From the NCBI GenBank assembly GCA_963070105.1, contig OY718806.1, forward strand, positions 2,700,865 to 2,764,864: a stretch of 64,000 bases of DNA. The letters are read 5' to 3'. Numbering within the stretch: position 1 is the stretch's first letter; each line of letters opens with the position of its first letter. The notes beneath the pieces were generated by a model. That model saw only the letters and a program-made list of their open reading frames with translations. It was not told where the DNA came from and did not search any database. Source of the stretch: Litomosoides sigmodontis. Its lineage: Eukaryota > Nematoda > Chromadorea > Rhabditida > Onchocercidae. Made by a program: the position numbers and the translations under genes. Shown here in pieces: positions 1 through 13,200 of this stretch.

Positions 1-63
1 CCTGTCACATGGAAGTAATTAAAGCATAAAGTTAACATTTTAAAAATTTTTGACAGTGCTCAC

Positions 64-2907
64 ATCACCAATATAGGCTATTAGTTCATTGATTTTGCAT
101 TTGAACAGTAGGGATTCGATGATCAGCTGTTGTATTCTGCTGCAAAATGAAGCAAAATATAGATTTTCAGCAACAATATCCATAGAAATCGATGTCATAT
201 ATGCGCAGATTGCTGCACAGCAAAGTTCATATGCCTCGCATAACTGAAAAACAGAAAATTTGTCCATTTTATCACAAACTTATGCACCAAGAACATAAAT
301 CGTAAACAGATTCCCTGCTGGCTACATACACTTCCCTTTCGCTGAATGCGGCTTTAAGAAACAATGGCAGGTAGAATAAATTCAACAAAATCTGATAAGT
401 TTACTTTTAATTAAAACTTTATGCAAAAAGCTACCTCGCGTCGTGATGACAACAAATACTCTGTTTGAAATGGTGCCAGCTCCTCTTTTCGCTCCTTGAG
501 CTTTGCCTTTTTTGAAGGAGTTAAACACTCAGCATTACTGTTCAGTAACTTGTCGACGTCCATAGCCCAATTATCTTCTGGGATCCACGCAAGTACTTCA
601 TCTGTAAAAATTCGTGAAGTAAATCTCGATAATTTTAAACTGAGCCCCCAGAACTTTCATTTACAAGCATGTGCAGTCGCACTAAAGAAAGCACTGTAGA
701 CGAACTCTTATATACGGTTAAATAAAGAACAATTAGCTTCACAACTAAAGATGAAAGGAAAAAGTATACAAAGACACCTTCATCGATATTTGCTTTCCAC
801 TGTTTATAAGCGTACCACATAAAAAATGGAAATGCAGTCTTACGAGCTTCATTTTTCAAACCGCAAGCTTTGTCCACGACACTTAGCAGAACACTACATC
901 CACTAAAAACAGTCTATAAATCCAATTATTTTGAGCAAGCAGTGAAGTTCCAGGTGATTTCTTGAAAAGCAATTCTGCCTACATAAAAATACCAATACCT
1001 CATATTTGAAGATAAATTGATAGGTGTTCCAAGATCGTACAAGACAACACATTTGTCGAATAATGCAGCTGCTATCTTAAAACTGTCTTGTGAGAAGTGC
1101 TGTGCTTCGGCTGCACAATTTTCTGAGACTGCTCTGAAATCGTTGAAAATAATCTTGAAGAAAAAATTGTTTATCAGTAAAAATAATCAGAATGAAAGAA
1201 CTTTAATAATATATTCGGGGTAACACAATTATTGCTTTTCCCTAGTATTAAAGAAATGAAAATTGATGACCGTAAAAGATCAGTCCAGGCATCACTATGT
1301 TCCTGCCAAGCGATTCCAACGTGAAGGACAGTGACAACAATACTCAAAGCTCTACCCACTGTTATGTTTGTAAAATTCAGCTTCAAGAGAACAGGAGCAA
1401 CAAACATTGCTGAAAAAGAATTTGCTGGATAAGGTAAAAGCAGAAGGTTGAGCAAACCTCTACCTTCACCTTAAACAAATGCCATTCTGAATTTTGAAGT
1501 ACTGTTCTCATGGTCATTATGTGTATTTTATGAAGCTGAAAAATACAAATTTACAGAGACTTGCTGCATGAAACTACACGACAAGTACGAATACAAATTT
1601 AACAGTGACCTTAACTTTTACATTTTAAAATAGTGTTCTTCCCTGGCATTCAGATTATACAGTTCTAAAGCATGGATACATTTCGGACCAGTACCTAAAT
1701 AAACGTGATACTTGCCAACGCCACTCTTGAGTTCATTGTCACTGCTAGCTCTTTCCGTTATAAATGTTACAGCACGGTTCTACAAAATCAACGTGGTCTG
1801 ATACTACGATATTTTATAACAAATTTATTTCAAAAATAATCAACATTCATCCTCAAGTTTTTTGCATGACGGAAAAGATGGAGAATTCGGAAGAAAAAAT
1901 CGTTACAAACAAATAATGAAATGAATTTCTACAAAATTAAGGTACAAAAAAAAATCAAAAGAACTAACCAACAGCTTGTTGAACTTGCTTTCATCTGCAT
2001 TACATAAACAAAAAAGAAGTAATTTTGTTTTCAAAAGATCGTCGTTGTCAAAACGCTTCGTTAAACCACCAATGATAAGTTCAAATGCATCGTTTGAAAT
2101 TTCAGTGAACAAAACTGGAAATATTTTTTTGTGATGGTGCTTATCAATAAAAGATAAATTTACTGAAGCAGTACCTTTTTCAGTAGAATTCTCTGAAGCC
2201 GATGCTTTTAGGAAAAGTTGATGTATCAGTGTCCAGACCTCGTCCGATGACATTTTTACACTAAAACAACAACTCCAACACTTCAATGATTTGTATATCT
2301 TCTAAGATCAAACTATTAAGTGTTAACACATATGATTAACAAGACCTTGTCATATGATAATGAACATATTCAAGCTATTGGATATTAATCATTGTGCGAA
2401 CTTACAGCTTTTCCAATATGGGAGCAGCTTCCACTGCACGATTCCATTTTATATAAAACCGTAGTTCAGTTATCTATAAAGTTAAACTGAACTTTTATAG
2501 AAAGTTTGAATAGCATGAATGATTTTACTTAATTCCCCACTTACGGTTGGAATTAATCGACCATCATTAGCTAACATTTTTTGCATTATTAAATTTAATA
2601 TTTTTAAGAAATATAAGCCAGTATCCTTCAGTAAACTAATCTTTTCTTCGGACATTTCCCATTTCACTTGCCGGACATGAGACGTATTCAATTTCTATAG
2701 GTGCAAACTGAGTTTACAAAAGTGTCCTGCACATCTAGAAAGGCTTACATCACACTGTAATGAATCGAAATCAGGATACAATGAAGCCAACTGACAGTGC
2801 GATTTCCCAACCGAGAAATCGCGTTCCTCTGCTAAACAAAGATCCAAGTGCTTCTTCGCCGATAAGTTCATGCCAAATTCCTCGGTTACCACGCTTATTA
2901 CTGCAGC
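64..2907 (-). CDS. Large helical protein of unknown family, partial (11 exons seen)
   Basis: I do not recognise this protein. Eleven exons chain with matching phases: 2907-2749, 2694-2545, 2473-2406, 2260-1969, 1779-1695, 1409-1271, 1133-999, 902-778, 693-655, 601-435 and 243-64, giving about 540 residues. The last exon ends at a GTGAGC donor, so the gene continues past the left edge. The sequence is leucine-rich and looks all-helical, like HEAT or ARM-type scaffolds, for example KWNRAVEAAPILEKL and a later FPFFMWYAYKQWKANIDE. It has no signal peptide, clear membrane segment or catalytic motif. The start is unresolved: exon 1 may open at the TTTGTCAG acceptor (2907) or at 2935, and no upstream ATG exon was found. 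The 693-655 exon uses a weak GTTCTG donor and is the least certain join. A large nuclear or chromosomal scaffold is possible but not shown. Confidence 0.6.
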
Positions 2908-3556
2908 CTGACAAATGATACAGTCCAAGAAATTCCTTTTAAGTACAGATGGAACAAAACACTAAAATTAGGGTGAAGTTGCATTTCACAAATCCACGTT
3001 GGAGAAGAAGGTTCGAGAAAGAGGAGGGGAGGAGCAGAGAGCGGGAGAGACGGCAGAACAATCCTTTACTAAATAATAAACAGAAAAAAAATCGAGGATA
3101 ACCCTCACCCAACCATTTCTCATGTCCAAAAGTATCCGAGTGCAACGCCCACCATCCGTCCACTTCGCTACTTGCAATCTCTGTCTTTCTCAAAATTCAA
3201 TGCTGCATTTTTTTTTGCTCAACCATAGCTACGTTTACGCACGTTGGCCACATATTCGAACTGAGTGATATTCCCGCTGCAACGGTGGAATGCAACGCAG
3301 AGGGTTGGGCGATCCGTCCGAGGGGGTGCATCGTGTTCGAACTGAACGATCGTAGTAACGTTACACGTTTTAATTGAAATGTGACGTTTATTCTCAATGA
3401 CTTCGAACATTCATTCAATTATTTCATCCTTGCTTTCCCTACGCTCAGTGTTTGAAACTCTTCTTAATTATATTTAAAAGTTCGAGAATTTGGAATTACT
3501 GAAAACTTGTAACATTTTGGATTTAGGAAAATACTATTTTATTGTGGACAGTTTGT

Positions 3557-3582
3557 GTGTGTGTGTGTGTGTATGTATGTAT
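3557..3582. repeat. Short GT/GTAT microsatellite
   Basis: Alternating GT dinucleotides followed by GTAT-type units. This is a simple repeat in intergenic DNA with no coding context. Confidence 0.7.
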
Positions 3583-6020
3583 GCTTGTACGGAATATCAA
3601 ACAACAAAGGTAGACAATAGTTTTTTTAATTACTATTTCAAAGGTACGGCAATTGCTCATCTCAATGAATGTATAATTGTAAGAGCGGTATTGAATAGAG
3701 ACTTATAGTATCACTGTTGATCGTTTACCCAATGATTGACCGGCTAGTGAATCGAAATATCGCTTGGGCAACTCAGGAGAACTGTCAAACCGTATCCTGT
3801 CTGAATTGGAGAATGGATTGATTATGCCGAAGTTTCGCTGCAATATTGATGGTTTACAGTGTACTTATCAAAAATTTCATTTTGATTCAAGCACCGTATC
3901 TTTTTTTCTTTTTATTTTTTCTACCAATCCTCCATTGAGCATTTCTGTTCCGCACTTTATAGGTACAATATTGAAAACATAAATTTTAATTTGGTGGAAA
4001 AGATGAGTTATTTGTTTATTACCTACTCCATAAATTCATAACTCTGGAGTCGAGGAATTATTCTGGAAAAATTCGCTAAAATATCTTAGTATATTTTCAA
4101 CTTTTCGCTGACTATAACAAGCATAAGATTGAAAAAAAAATCTTTTAAAAATTAAAAAAATTAACAAGTTTTTTTTTGGAATTAAAAAAAAACGAAATAC
4201 AACTTAACATGTATACGAAAGACTAACCATGTGCAAATCATCTCTATTATAATCAATGTAATTTCCTCGATGTGAAATATATTGCGATTCAGCGCGATAA
4301 GCTAGCAACATTAAACCGCATGTATTCATCAATAGACACATTGTTCTCGTCATTATTATTCACTGATTTTTTTTTTTCAGTGATAAATAATTTGGCTATT
4401 GATTTACGTAACGTCCGTAGTTGTTGCTAAGGGAATAAAAGTGAAATTATTTAGGATGGTAAAGCTGGTTTATGAGTGAGACGATAAGTAAATTAAAAAC
4501 AGCATTATTAACAAAACCAACAAAGAGTTATCATTTCACAAACTTTAAATTATATTTTGCCATATTTTACAGTCCACAAATGAAACAATGAGATCGACAA
4601 CTGGATTAGAGGCGGATGATGTATTGAAAGACTCACAATATTCAAATTCTTTTTTGTTAACTTTTATAATCTGTGAGCAAAAGATTATGCAGTGCTCCCT
4701 GCAGCTAGTCATTTACGCCTATAAATATCTGAAAACTTCCTTTCTTCAAATACCTATTGGAGTTGGAACGAAGTGGTTTGACAGAATAGGTCAAATGAAG
4801 TTTGGTAGGCGAGGCAGTAGAAAATATGTAAGGTACTAATTTTGGAAATGTTTCTCGTAATTTCAAAGCAAGCACCTGCCTATTTTCTTCTCCTCTTCCT
4901 CTGAGTGATATCATAACAAAGAAATAAATTTTCCAGATCTTATTTCGAGTTCTCTATCGCTATTCTTTCACTTTCTGAAATGTTGTGCTACAATAAAACA
5001 AAAAAAAAAGGATTTTAAAAATATTCAAAATCGTAATCCTAAAAGTAACACTGTTCCTACCAAAAGATTTTAACTCTACGTTACTACCTTACATCTTATC
5101 ATACTCTAAGAGGAAAGCCGTTATGCCATTAACGCCAGGACCAGTGATTGTTGTTGATCCGTTCACGGAGAAAACGTGAATAATTTAAATGTCGTGAGGA
5201 GAAAAAATTATTTATTCAAATACGAATTAGACGGAAATTTTGAGTAGTTTGAATTCTTACCAACCAAAATGGTAAATGCTCGAATGGATATCGCGTTGTA
5301 TGCTAATAGCTATTTGAAAGGTGGTTAAATTTTCCGTCGTGAGACGCATTTGTTACACATAACGATGCTTATCATATTTAACTTCAGAACAATCCGATCA
5401 AAGAGATTAATGACAATCCGGAAATATGATATTGACGAAGACAGCAATCACATTTATTGGAGAAATGGTGAATATGAGAAGTATCCCAGCTAAGCCAATA
5501 TTTAAATGCAATAATTAACATGTCAAACATGTTTTCTTCAATCTACGCCTTGTTAGTAGCAATTTTGAAATTTAAATGTAATTGATTAATTGATTGATTG
5601 CTTGGATAAAGCTAAAATCGAATTTATATATAAAAATAAAATACAGATGATTGAATTCAAAAATTTTATAAGTTAAAACAATCAAGCTAATACAAAATCG
5701 ATAAGTTCCTGAATAGCAAATGCTTATTATCTTTTGCAAATGCAGACTCGTAGTTTGAAAGTCAAACTACGAGAATTATAAACGCTTTAAACATTTTTTT
5801 AAAGTTTCTTTTAAAGAACATATCAGCTTAATTGTTCGTTCCATGTTTACATTAAATTTATCATTAGAAATTAATTACGCTACAGTGAAAACGCAATAAC
5901 TATTCTTTTAATTATTTTTCAACGCACACGCACACCCAAATAGCAATTGCTAACGAAACATTATCGCAGAAGGCTTATTTACCATTTCAACTCACTTTTC
6001 TGTGGTTTAAAAAAAAGAGC

Positions 6021-6045
6021 GGGGGGAGAGAGGGGGGGGGGGGGG
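6021..6045 (+). repeat. G-rich tract with 14 consecutive G
   Basis: A G6 run, a short purine spacer and then a G14 run, in otherwise AT-rich intergenic DNA. It could form a G-quadruplex on the plus strand. The exact length of such homopolymers is often unreliable in assemblies. Confidence 0.8.
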
Positions 6046-8671
6046 AAATAAATGTAAAAAATGCAATTAATAAAATAAGGTAAAATAAAAGGATAGATTA
6101 TAAATTTGTTGTAATTTGATTTTGAAATTGAAAATACCTGAATTTTAGCTGGATGAAATTTTACAGATACAAAATTGATGTAAAAAAAAAATGGGAATTT
6201 TACCGCTGTTTATGGGTTGTTTAGCATGGGAAAAAAAAATTGATATAGGAAATAAGGAGGGAGGAGAGGAAGAAGAAGAAAGATACAGGTAGAAAAGTTG
6301 TTCAGCCTTACTGCTACCACTAACAGGTAATTAGTGAACTCGTTATCTATAGCAGGAAGTGCCGGCTAATTACAACTGATTTTTTTTTTTGCCAGATCTA
6401 GTTTCACTGAGAATGAAGAGCGCATTTGCTATTAGTCTACTGCACACCTCCACTAATCTATTTTCCAAGTAGTGAAATTTTGATCTCGACAGCACCCTTT
6501 TCCTCAGTGGAAGAGTGGGAGCAGTGCGGATGATCCATGTTACTCAGCTAAAAGCATATAAATCTGATTATATGTTTATCATATCAATGCATTATCTTAG
6601 CTGATAATGAAGAAAGCTTGTTGCAACAGGGAAGAATATTGCATTGCACTGAATGTGTAATTTAATGGCGAAATTTCTGAGGTAAATTGCTCAGGCACCT
6701 TTTTAAACAACTAATTTATCAAATGATGATCAAAATAAATTAATTTTACAAAAATTTTAGTATAGAAAGGATGAGTGTATTTTAATGTAAACATAGGCAT
6801 GTGCAATCTATTTGCAATTGATTATAAACTGAGGCACTTGCAGCGCGTTTTGTTCCGTTTTGCCTTTTTCTTTTTCTTTTTCTTTTTGTTCTTCATTTTG
6901 ATAAATGATAATGGATGAGTTGGCGAAGTGATGAAATTATTTGGGATTATAAAAACTTTTGGAAGGATTCTATTTGCGGAATCATAAGTGCTGCATGGTT
7001 TGAACAATAGCAGTGATAATGAAACTCATTCCTCACATTTGATTGATACGATGATGATAGTGTTAAATTAATTGAAATTTGCGATAAGATTACCTCTACA
7101 TAAGTTTGTGATTCTGTTTAATCTGACTAATTCATTTCTAAATCGCTTGTAAATTATCAGGAATTGTTCATGTCCATATGTATTTCTCCTTATCACTATT
7201 TTATTTCTAGCAAATGGCAATTTATAACAGCTTACACTTATTATCCATTTCCTCTTCGTCTTATCGATCCATATTGTACTAAGTTTACATTTCAATTAAC
7301 AAGAAAAAAAACATGCAAACTTTTGCAATCGGTTCATCGGTGATCAATGTAACATGTTGATCGAAATGTTTTCTTTCTTTTTTTTTTGTTTATGCTAATG
7401 TCAATGAAAGGAGAAGTTTTGCGTTGCTTTACATTCATCCTACTTGTCGTCAAAAATTCAAATCTTCTGCTCTATTAATACATTATTTTTTGAGCTTCCT
7501 TAGCAAGAAAGATTTAAGTTAAAAGTGTGGAAATGAAAGATGTCTTCAACTTTCTTAAATGATCCCTGCAAATATTTCACCTACGTCGGCATTTACGTCT
7601 TCGATAGGTTCACTTGGTAACAACATCATCTTCACACATTCGAAAGATCGTAACAAATGTTGGAAGGACGATGTTAATAACGACAGTTGTACTTTTCAGC
7701 TTTTTTCGTCACTTTTTTAATTCGTATTTCGATGGCATTAAATTTCTTGATTAGTTTTGAAAAGGTCTGAAATCGTCGTCGTCGTTGAAACTTGGATACA
7801 TTGATTGTGATGCAAGGGATGATTGCCGATGATTTAATCTTTGCTATGAAAGCGATAATTCTGTTGTAATTGTTTTCTTCATTAGGAAAAAAAACGATCG
7901 ATCAATATCCATTAATAAAATTAAAGAATAATAAGCAGCAATGCGAAGTATTTAAATAAAAGGAATGAATCGTATATTATGTTTGGATTCTCTTCGATCA
8001 GTGTAATAATTAGTGTCATCAAATTATGCTTAAATGATCGTCGAGACTAAGCTTTTAATATTAATTAAATAAAACAATGAAATTAAAAAAATATGCACCA
8101 TAAGCATAAAATTTTCAGACAATGAATTTCAACGAAAAGTTTTATAAAAATTGAATATCATAGATTGACAACGTACGATACAGCAAGTTAACAGACATAA
8201 ATTTGCTCTAATCTGATCCAATTTCCTTCACAATCGCATACAGCAACGATTGCTTGGAAAAATATTCGAGCAAAAAAAAATATTATATTTTCTAACATTT
8301 CATGCGCAAACAAACAAACAATATAAAATACGAAAATTACTGTAATTTATATATTTATTGTAAATGAGTAATTATTTGAAGCGTTAAATTTAAAAAGACC
8401 TAAATGCATATTTCTGGTAGTAGCGTTTCCGCAGTCAGCCTCCTCCTCCTATTCATCTTTGGATATTGACATTTTTGAAAAGCATTTTCAAGTAGCGATA
8501 ATTGCTGATCAGTAAATACGGCTCGTCTACGATGTACCTTGTTGTTCGTTGCATCATCATCTATGGGTTGAATATCGTTGAGTGAAGGATAACAGAAGCT
8601 TTCATATAGCTGATAAGAAGTACCGAAAGAGCTACTGAATGAGAAAATACTTTTTTAAGAGTATCAAAAGG

Positions 8672-8698
8672 ATAGAGAGAGAGAGAGAGAGAGAGAGA
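8672..8698. repeat. GA microsatellite
   Basis: About a dozen GA dinucleotides in a row. It explains the serine/leucine-rich open frame on the minus strand here, which I do not regard as a gene. Confidence 0.8.
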
Positions 8699-9332
8699 TA
8701 AAGAGGACAGTCGATGCTAATTAAAGGTAACGACTGAGTTATAATGGTAATAAGTGATCTATCGGTCAGCTTTTGTAACTGAAATGAGAAGTGCATAATT
8801 AATGTGAGAGAATAGTTACCTCTTGAGCAGTAACTTTTCTCGAGTACAGTAGTATTGTAGTCTGTTGCAATACTAGCTGTGGTAGTAATAGCAGTTGCTG
8901 TTGTAGGAGTGATGATCGTTGCTGGAATTATCTTTGACAAAAATGTGATCATACGAAAGGATCGCTGCAGGAGTTGATTGACTGCACCGACGATGCTCAC
9001 TCTTTACAGTACATGTGGACAAGGCAGTTTTTTGTTGACACAAGAATTGAGCAACACTTCAAACAAATGGTCATTCCCTTACGGTGCAGTCCAGTTGGCT
9101 GGAAATAACTCAGAAAACAAGGATCAAATCTCGAGGTAACAAAGAAAATTTCATGACACTAAACAATTATAGTAATTCTTTAGCGGATGAATGCTATTTA
9201 TTACGAAATAGCACTTTTGGTTTTGGGAGAATCAGTTTTCTTGGTTTTATTAGATACATTAATCTCTCATTTAGCCTTAAACGATGACTTGATGCTTATC
9301 GGAATTGGAATCTTCGAATACCATTAGACGAC

Positions 9333-9515
9333 ATGCATGCAGAATCAACTGAATACAAATTATTTCTGCCGAAATCCAGCAACATTCCGGTCGAGAAAAC
9401 AAGCGGTACTTTCCACAGAGAAGGGAAGGATAGAGAGAACGCTGAGGAGAACGATGACGAGGTGGTCAGTGCCGCCAAAACATGGGGACAACGCATATGT
9501 GAGGTGATAGGTTAG
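9333..9515 (+). CDS. Possible small ORF or stray exon, 60 codons
   Basis: An ATG-to-stop frame encoding a hydrophilic acidic peptide with a stretch like AKTWGQRICEVIG. Its composition is more protein-like than neighbouring random frames: few runs of F, I or K, with mixed charged residues. No family is recognised. No clear partner exons were found, although an AG at the ATGCATGCAG start could be an acceptor. It could be a short standalone gene, a terminal exon of a gene I failed to see, or chance. It lies about 0.8 kb downstream of the FGD gene on the opposite strand. Confidence 0.25.
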   Translation: MHAESTEYKLFLPKSSNIPVEKTSGTFHREGKDRENAEENDDEVVSAAKTWGQRICEVIG

Positions 9516-10225
9516 AAAAAATGACTCAACCTTGCTTCAACTATTCATTTAAATTTTTCGGACTACTTTGGTTAGCCATTCAGAATATTGCTTCATTCAA
9601 ACGAAATGTGAAAGAAATAATGAAATAAGTAATCTCGTCTGTCAGCAGAATTTTCGTGTGGTATGCATTCGAAATCCATCCATTATTCTCGGTGGCATCA
9701 ACAATCTTTCGTTTTATTTGTAAATAAAAGGTTTAATCACATTATTTCTGATCAATAATTATAGACAAATAACTTGTATCAATCGGAATGTATGATCATA
9801 ACAACCGCATATCGGGAAATTGTGTAGGATTAAAACTGAAGGTATAAATAAAGGTTTTAATAATTATTCTAATTCTAAGCAGTCTAAAATTTTTCAGGAC
9901 AATATACCACTTTCAGGATGAAATAAGGTCAGAATAAGAGTGCAAAAAGAGCCCTTTTAACATGTTCCAGCACTTTGCAGCACTTTGCGTAAAATATTAA
10001 CATTACAAATGCGTCCGCCAATCATTCACTTAATAACTTTTTGTTACCGCTCCTTATTTGTTTTGTAACTTACAGAACTATTTGTTACGGTTCTTAGAGA
10101 AGGACAATCACTAAATCTATTTTAGAAGTTCCATTATTTATTGACCACCTTATTGAAGGTGAGAGATAGAGAGGATCTTAAAGGTAGAGAAACAAGATCA
10201 CATAAATTCATACAGGACTAGTATA

Positions 10226-10231
10226 TTTATT
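10226..10231 (-). terminator. Poly(A) signal of the FGD-type gene
   Basis: TTTATT on the plus strand reads AATAAA on the minus strand, 64 bases past the stop codon of the FGD-type gene. That is a normal distance for a short nematode 3' UTR. Confidence 0.5.
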
Positions 10232-10294
10232 AATTATGTTTTAGAGGCAATTCCAGTTAAATCACATAGCACATTGTGATGTGAGTAGTTATCA

Positions 10295-13200
10295 CTAGTT
10301 AATTTTCTCCCTGAGCACGGCGTTAGAAGCGAGATCCAGTACAGCCATCCACTTTATTTGAGCATCTTCGCTGTCAACAGTAACTATGTACTGTCGCTGC
10401 ATGTGCTTTATAGTAAATGTGAATCGCTCATTATTCATTTTAACTTGGCAACCGGGAAGCGGAAGCATTGCAAGAGCACTATCTGCCTGCAAGTATTTAG
10501 CAATATCACAAACGTCACGTCACGTCACGTCACACTGGTTGATGTTCGTTTGTTCATCTTAGCTGTTTCAGAACATATGTGAGGCTAAAGAAGAAAAAGC
10601 ATTATAAAGCACCTTGTCTTTACAATTGCATTTAGAAGTCTTGCCATCCCTATTTCAGAATGTAAAAGTTTGCGTAGAAGTTTGTGAAAGAAAATGAACT
10701 CACATCGTCCGACGCATAGGAATATAAGCAGAAGTCCTTACGCACAACGAAATATCGCTGTAGTCGTTTGTTCATTGAACCACGGAATTTAACATAACTG
10801 GCATTAAGTATTTCACCTTCTTTAGCTCCTATCGACAGTGGATTTGTTCGTGTTTTCGGCTGGTTTTCTTTTGGTTGCGAGTAACCCTGAAAATTCATTA
10901 TTGCGATAAAACAGCTCTTAAACAGTGATCGCATCGCTAAACATAATGACAGTGAGCTGGTCTGTATCCAGGACTGTTAATTCTAATTTTACAACTGAAA
11001 TACACAACCAATCCTAAAATTGTAGGCAATCAATTGAACTAAACAAAAAATTTAGTCCGAATTATGACAACAGTGAAGTCTCTTCAGGGATTCGGATTGT
11101 GAGAGAAATGAGGGGATATCCATCCTCCTTCAAAAAATATGTAATTAAATCAAAATAGTTTGTTGGGAAACAATTTACAGGACTTACGCGGTGTCGCAGG
11201 CAAAAGTTACAGATGCGCATGGCTTTATATCCTCTGCGCAACTTGCCGAAACATTTCTTACAGAATCGCTGAGCACAATGAGCACATACCGTACCCCTCG
11301 AGATGAATGAGAATTCGACATCACATGTAGCACAACATCGATTTTCAGATCTTGGTGATGTGATAATCGGTATCTGTAAGACATACTTTTGGTTGTGAGA
11401 ATTGTCATGTAACTTTAACAAATCAGTTCTAATGCTTAATCGCATCGAAATTAATCAATGCAATGGCTCCTACCGGCTCACTGAAGGAATTCGAGCGTGA
11501 TAAGCTTTCGCTGATAACATTCCACATCGCATCTATCCATGCACTTTTTTCTTTGCTAGTTTCCGTCATAAGTTCCACACGGCTGTAACAGAACAATCAA
11601 AAGACATGAAAAGACATCAAGAATTTTGGAAAGAATTGCTAGGAGAAATTTAAATCTAAAAAATTTACCGTGATGGACCAGTTGGTGAGTCGGAACCACG
11701 CAAATAAAACGAATTCTCTCGTTCGAGATTATCCCCTTCGCAAATCTGAAAGAAATCTATCTATTCCAGTTTTCAAAAAATTAAAAGAAGACCCAATGCA
11801 CAAACTTTTTTCCATTAGCTTGTATATTTAAATTGCTCATCCGCATCTGCCTTTATCAGTGCTCGTTCCCCAATAAAGCATAACTCTGCACTGCCTTTAC
11901 GATAATTTCAAATTTCCTTGTGCATTAGGTCTTTATGCAAATTCTGTCATTTGCCGTAAGAGGGCTTATATCGACTACTCATCGGATGTGAAGAAACCTC
12001 TATTTGTTATCTACTTGTTATATAAGTCATCCTCGGAGATCTAAAGATATTCAAAACATATTATAGCTAATCATTGGTAACTTATTGTATGACTAAACGA
12101 AATTGATTTTTCAAAAAAGAAACTGTAAAAAACCTGTGCTAATTTTGCGTCGAATATTGCTCGTACTTTAAGTTTAGCAAAACCGGGTAATGTCCTTTCC
12201 GAGGCAAGAAGTATTAAATCGTTGAAAAGAAACAAATGTCGCTCTTCAGTCTTCTCTGATGACGACAATATCTTCAAAATATTGACTACACTGAATAGCT
12301 CGCTCTACCTTTACAGTTATTTACATGATCAACTCGAAGTCACTGAATCTAATTATAAGATAAGAATTAGGTTGAAATTTGCGCTCAAGGACTATTAAAA
12401 ATTACTACCTTTATCACCTTTCCTTTTCGGATTAATTCGCGATTTGGTGAAACCAGCGATAGTGCGCTACCTATTTGTTCTTGGACTTCCAGTACGTTTT
12501 TGTAATGGTCCTATAAGTAAGCACTAATAATTTTACCCTAAAATTACTGTGGCATAAATGCAACTGTCATTTATTTACGCATACCAATTTTCGCATCATC
12601 TCATTTGCATGACTTGCCGCATCAAGTACCAATTCCAGTGCGGCTACTGTATCTTCATAATCAGCATCTGAAGGATCCAGATGCTTCTTGTATTCCTTAA
12701 AAAGAAAATCGACGTTGCAAATCACTTTTCATATGACCACTTCTTTAAACAGAATGATTTATTCAGATGTGAAAATATAGAATTTGTGTCTCAAGTAAGA
12801 GTGAAACAAAAATATGACGTTAACTTCTACGTGAGCTTCACTTCAAGAGTGAAATCTAACAATCAAATGATTGCCTGCAATAATAGCTGATATCGCATGA
12901 CACGTTGTACTGGGCATATAAGATGTGAAATCAGAGGTAGATTTTCGCATTCCGGTGTTCTCTACAAATGAAACAGTCATTGAACACATGGTTGTCTTGT
13001 AAGCTTTCCTCATATTTCGATTTTTTTTTAGCGAAAATTAGATGTTAATGAGAATAGTAAGAATTTGCACTTAAGTTTCTGCTTCATAGATAAATCTTCA
13101 CAAACTTCAATTTCGCGGACAATTCGCGCAAAACGTCGCTTTTTACGCAAACAGTCGTTGAAAACTGTAGTCGCTTGTTTGTAATTGTTTGTGTATTCGG

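Larger units (their letters stand above)
2908..10294. other. Intergenic region, upstream of the left gene and downstream of the FGD gene
   Basis: No multi-exon gene could be built here on either strand. Open frames are short, have no splice context, or are translations of T-rich and GA-rich sequence. The part at about 3,200-3,420 is richer in GC and CpG than its surroundings and lies just upstream of the first exon seen of the left gene, so it may hold its promoter or 5' exon (inference). Otherwise the stretch has scattered A/T homopolymers, a G14 run and a GA microsatellite, plus one small open frame listed separately. Confidence 0.55.

Noticed and set aside
1470..1535. Possible extra exon in the leftmost gene (LHKIHIMTMRTVLQNSEWHLFK)
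   Set aside because: Its phase does not fit between the neighbouring exons, which join perfectly without it.
8632..9000. 122-codon minus-strand frame rich in Thr, Ile, Ser and Leu
   Set aside because: It is a translation of GA microsatellite and repetitive triplets, with no splice context or recognisable motif.
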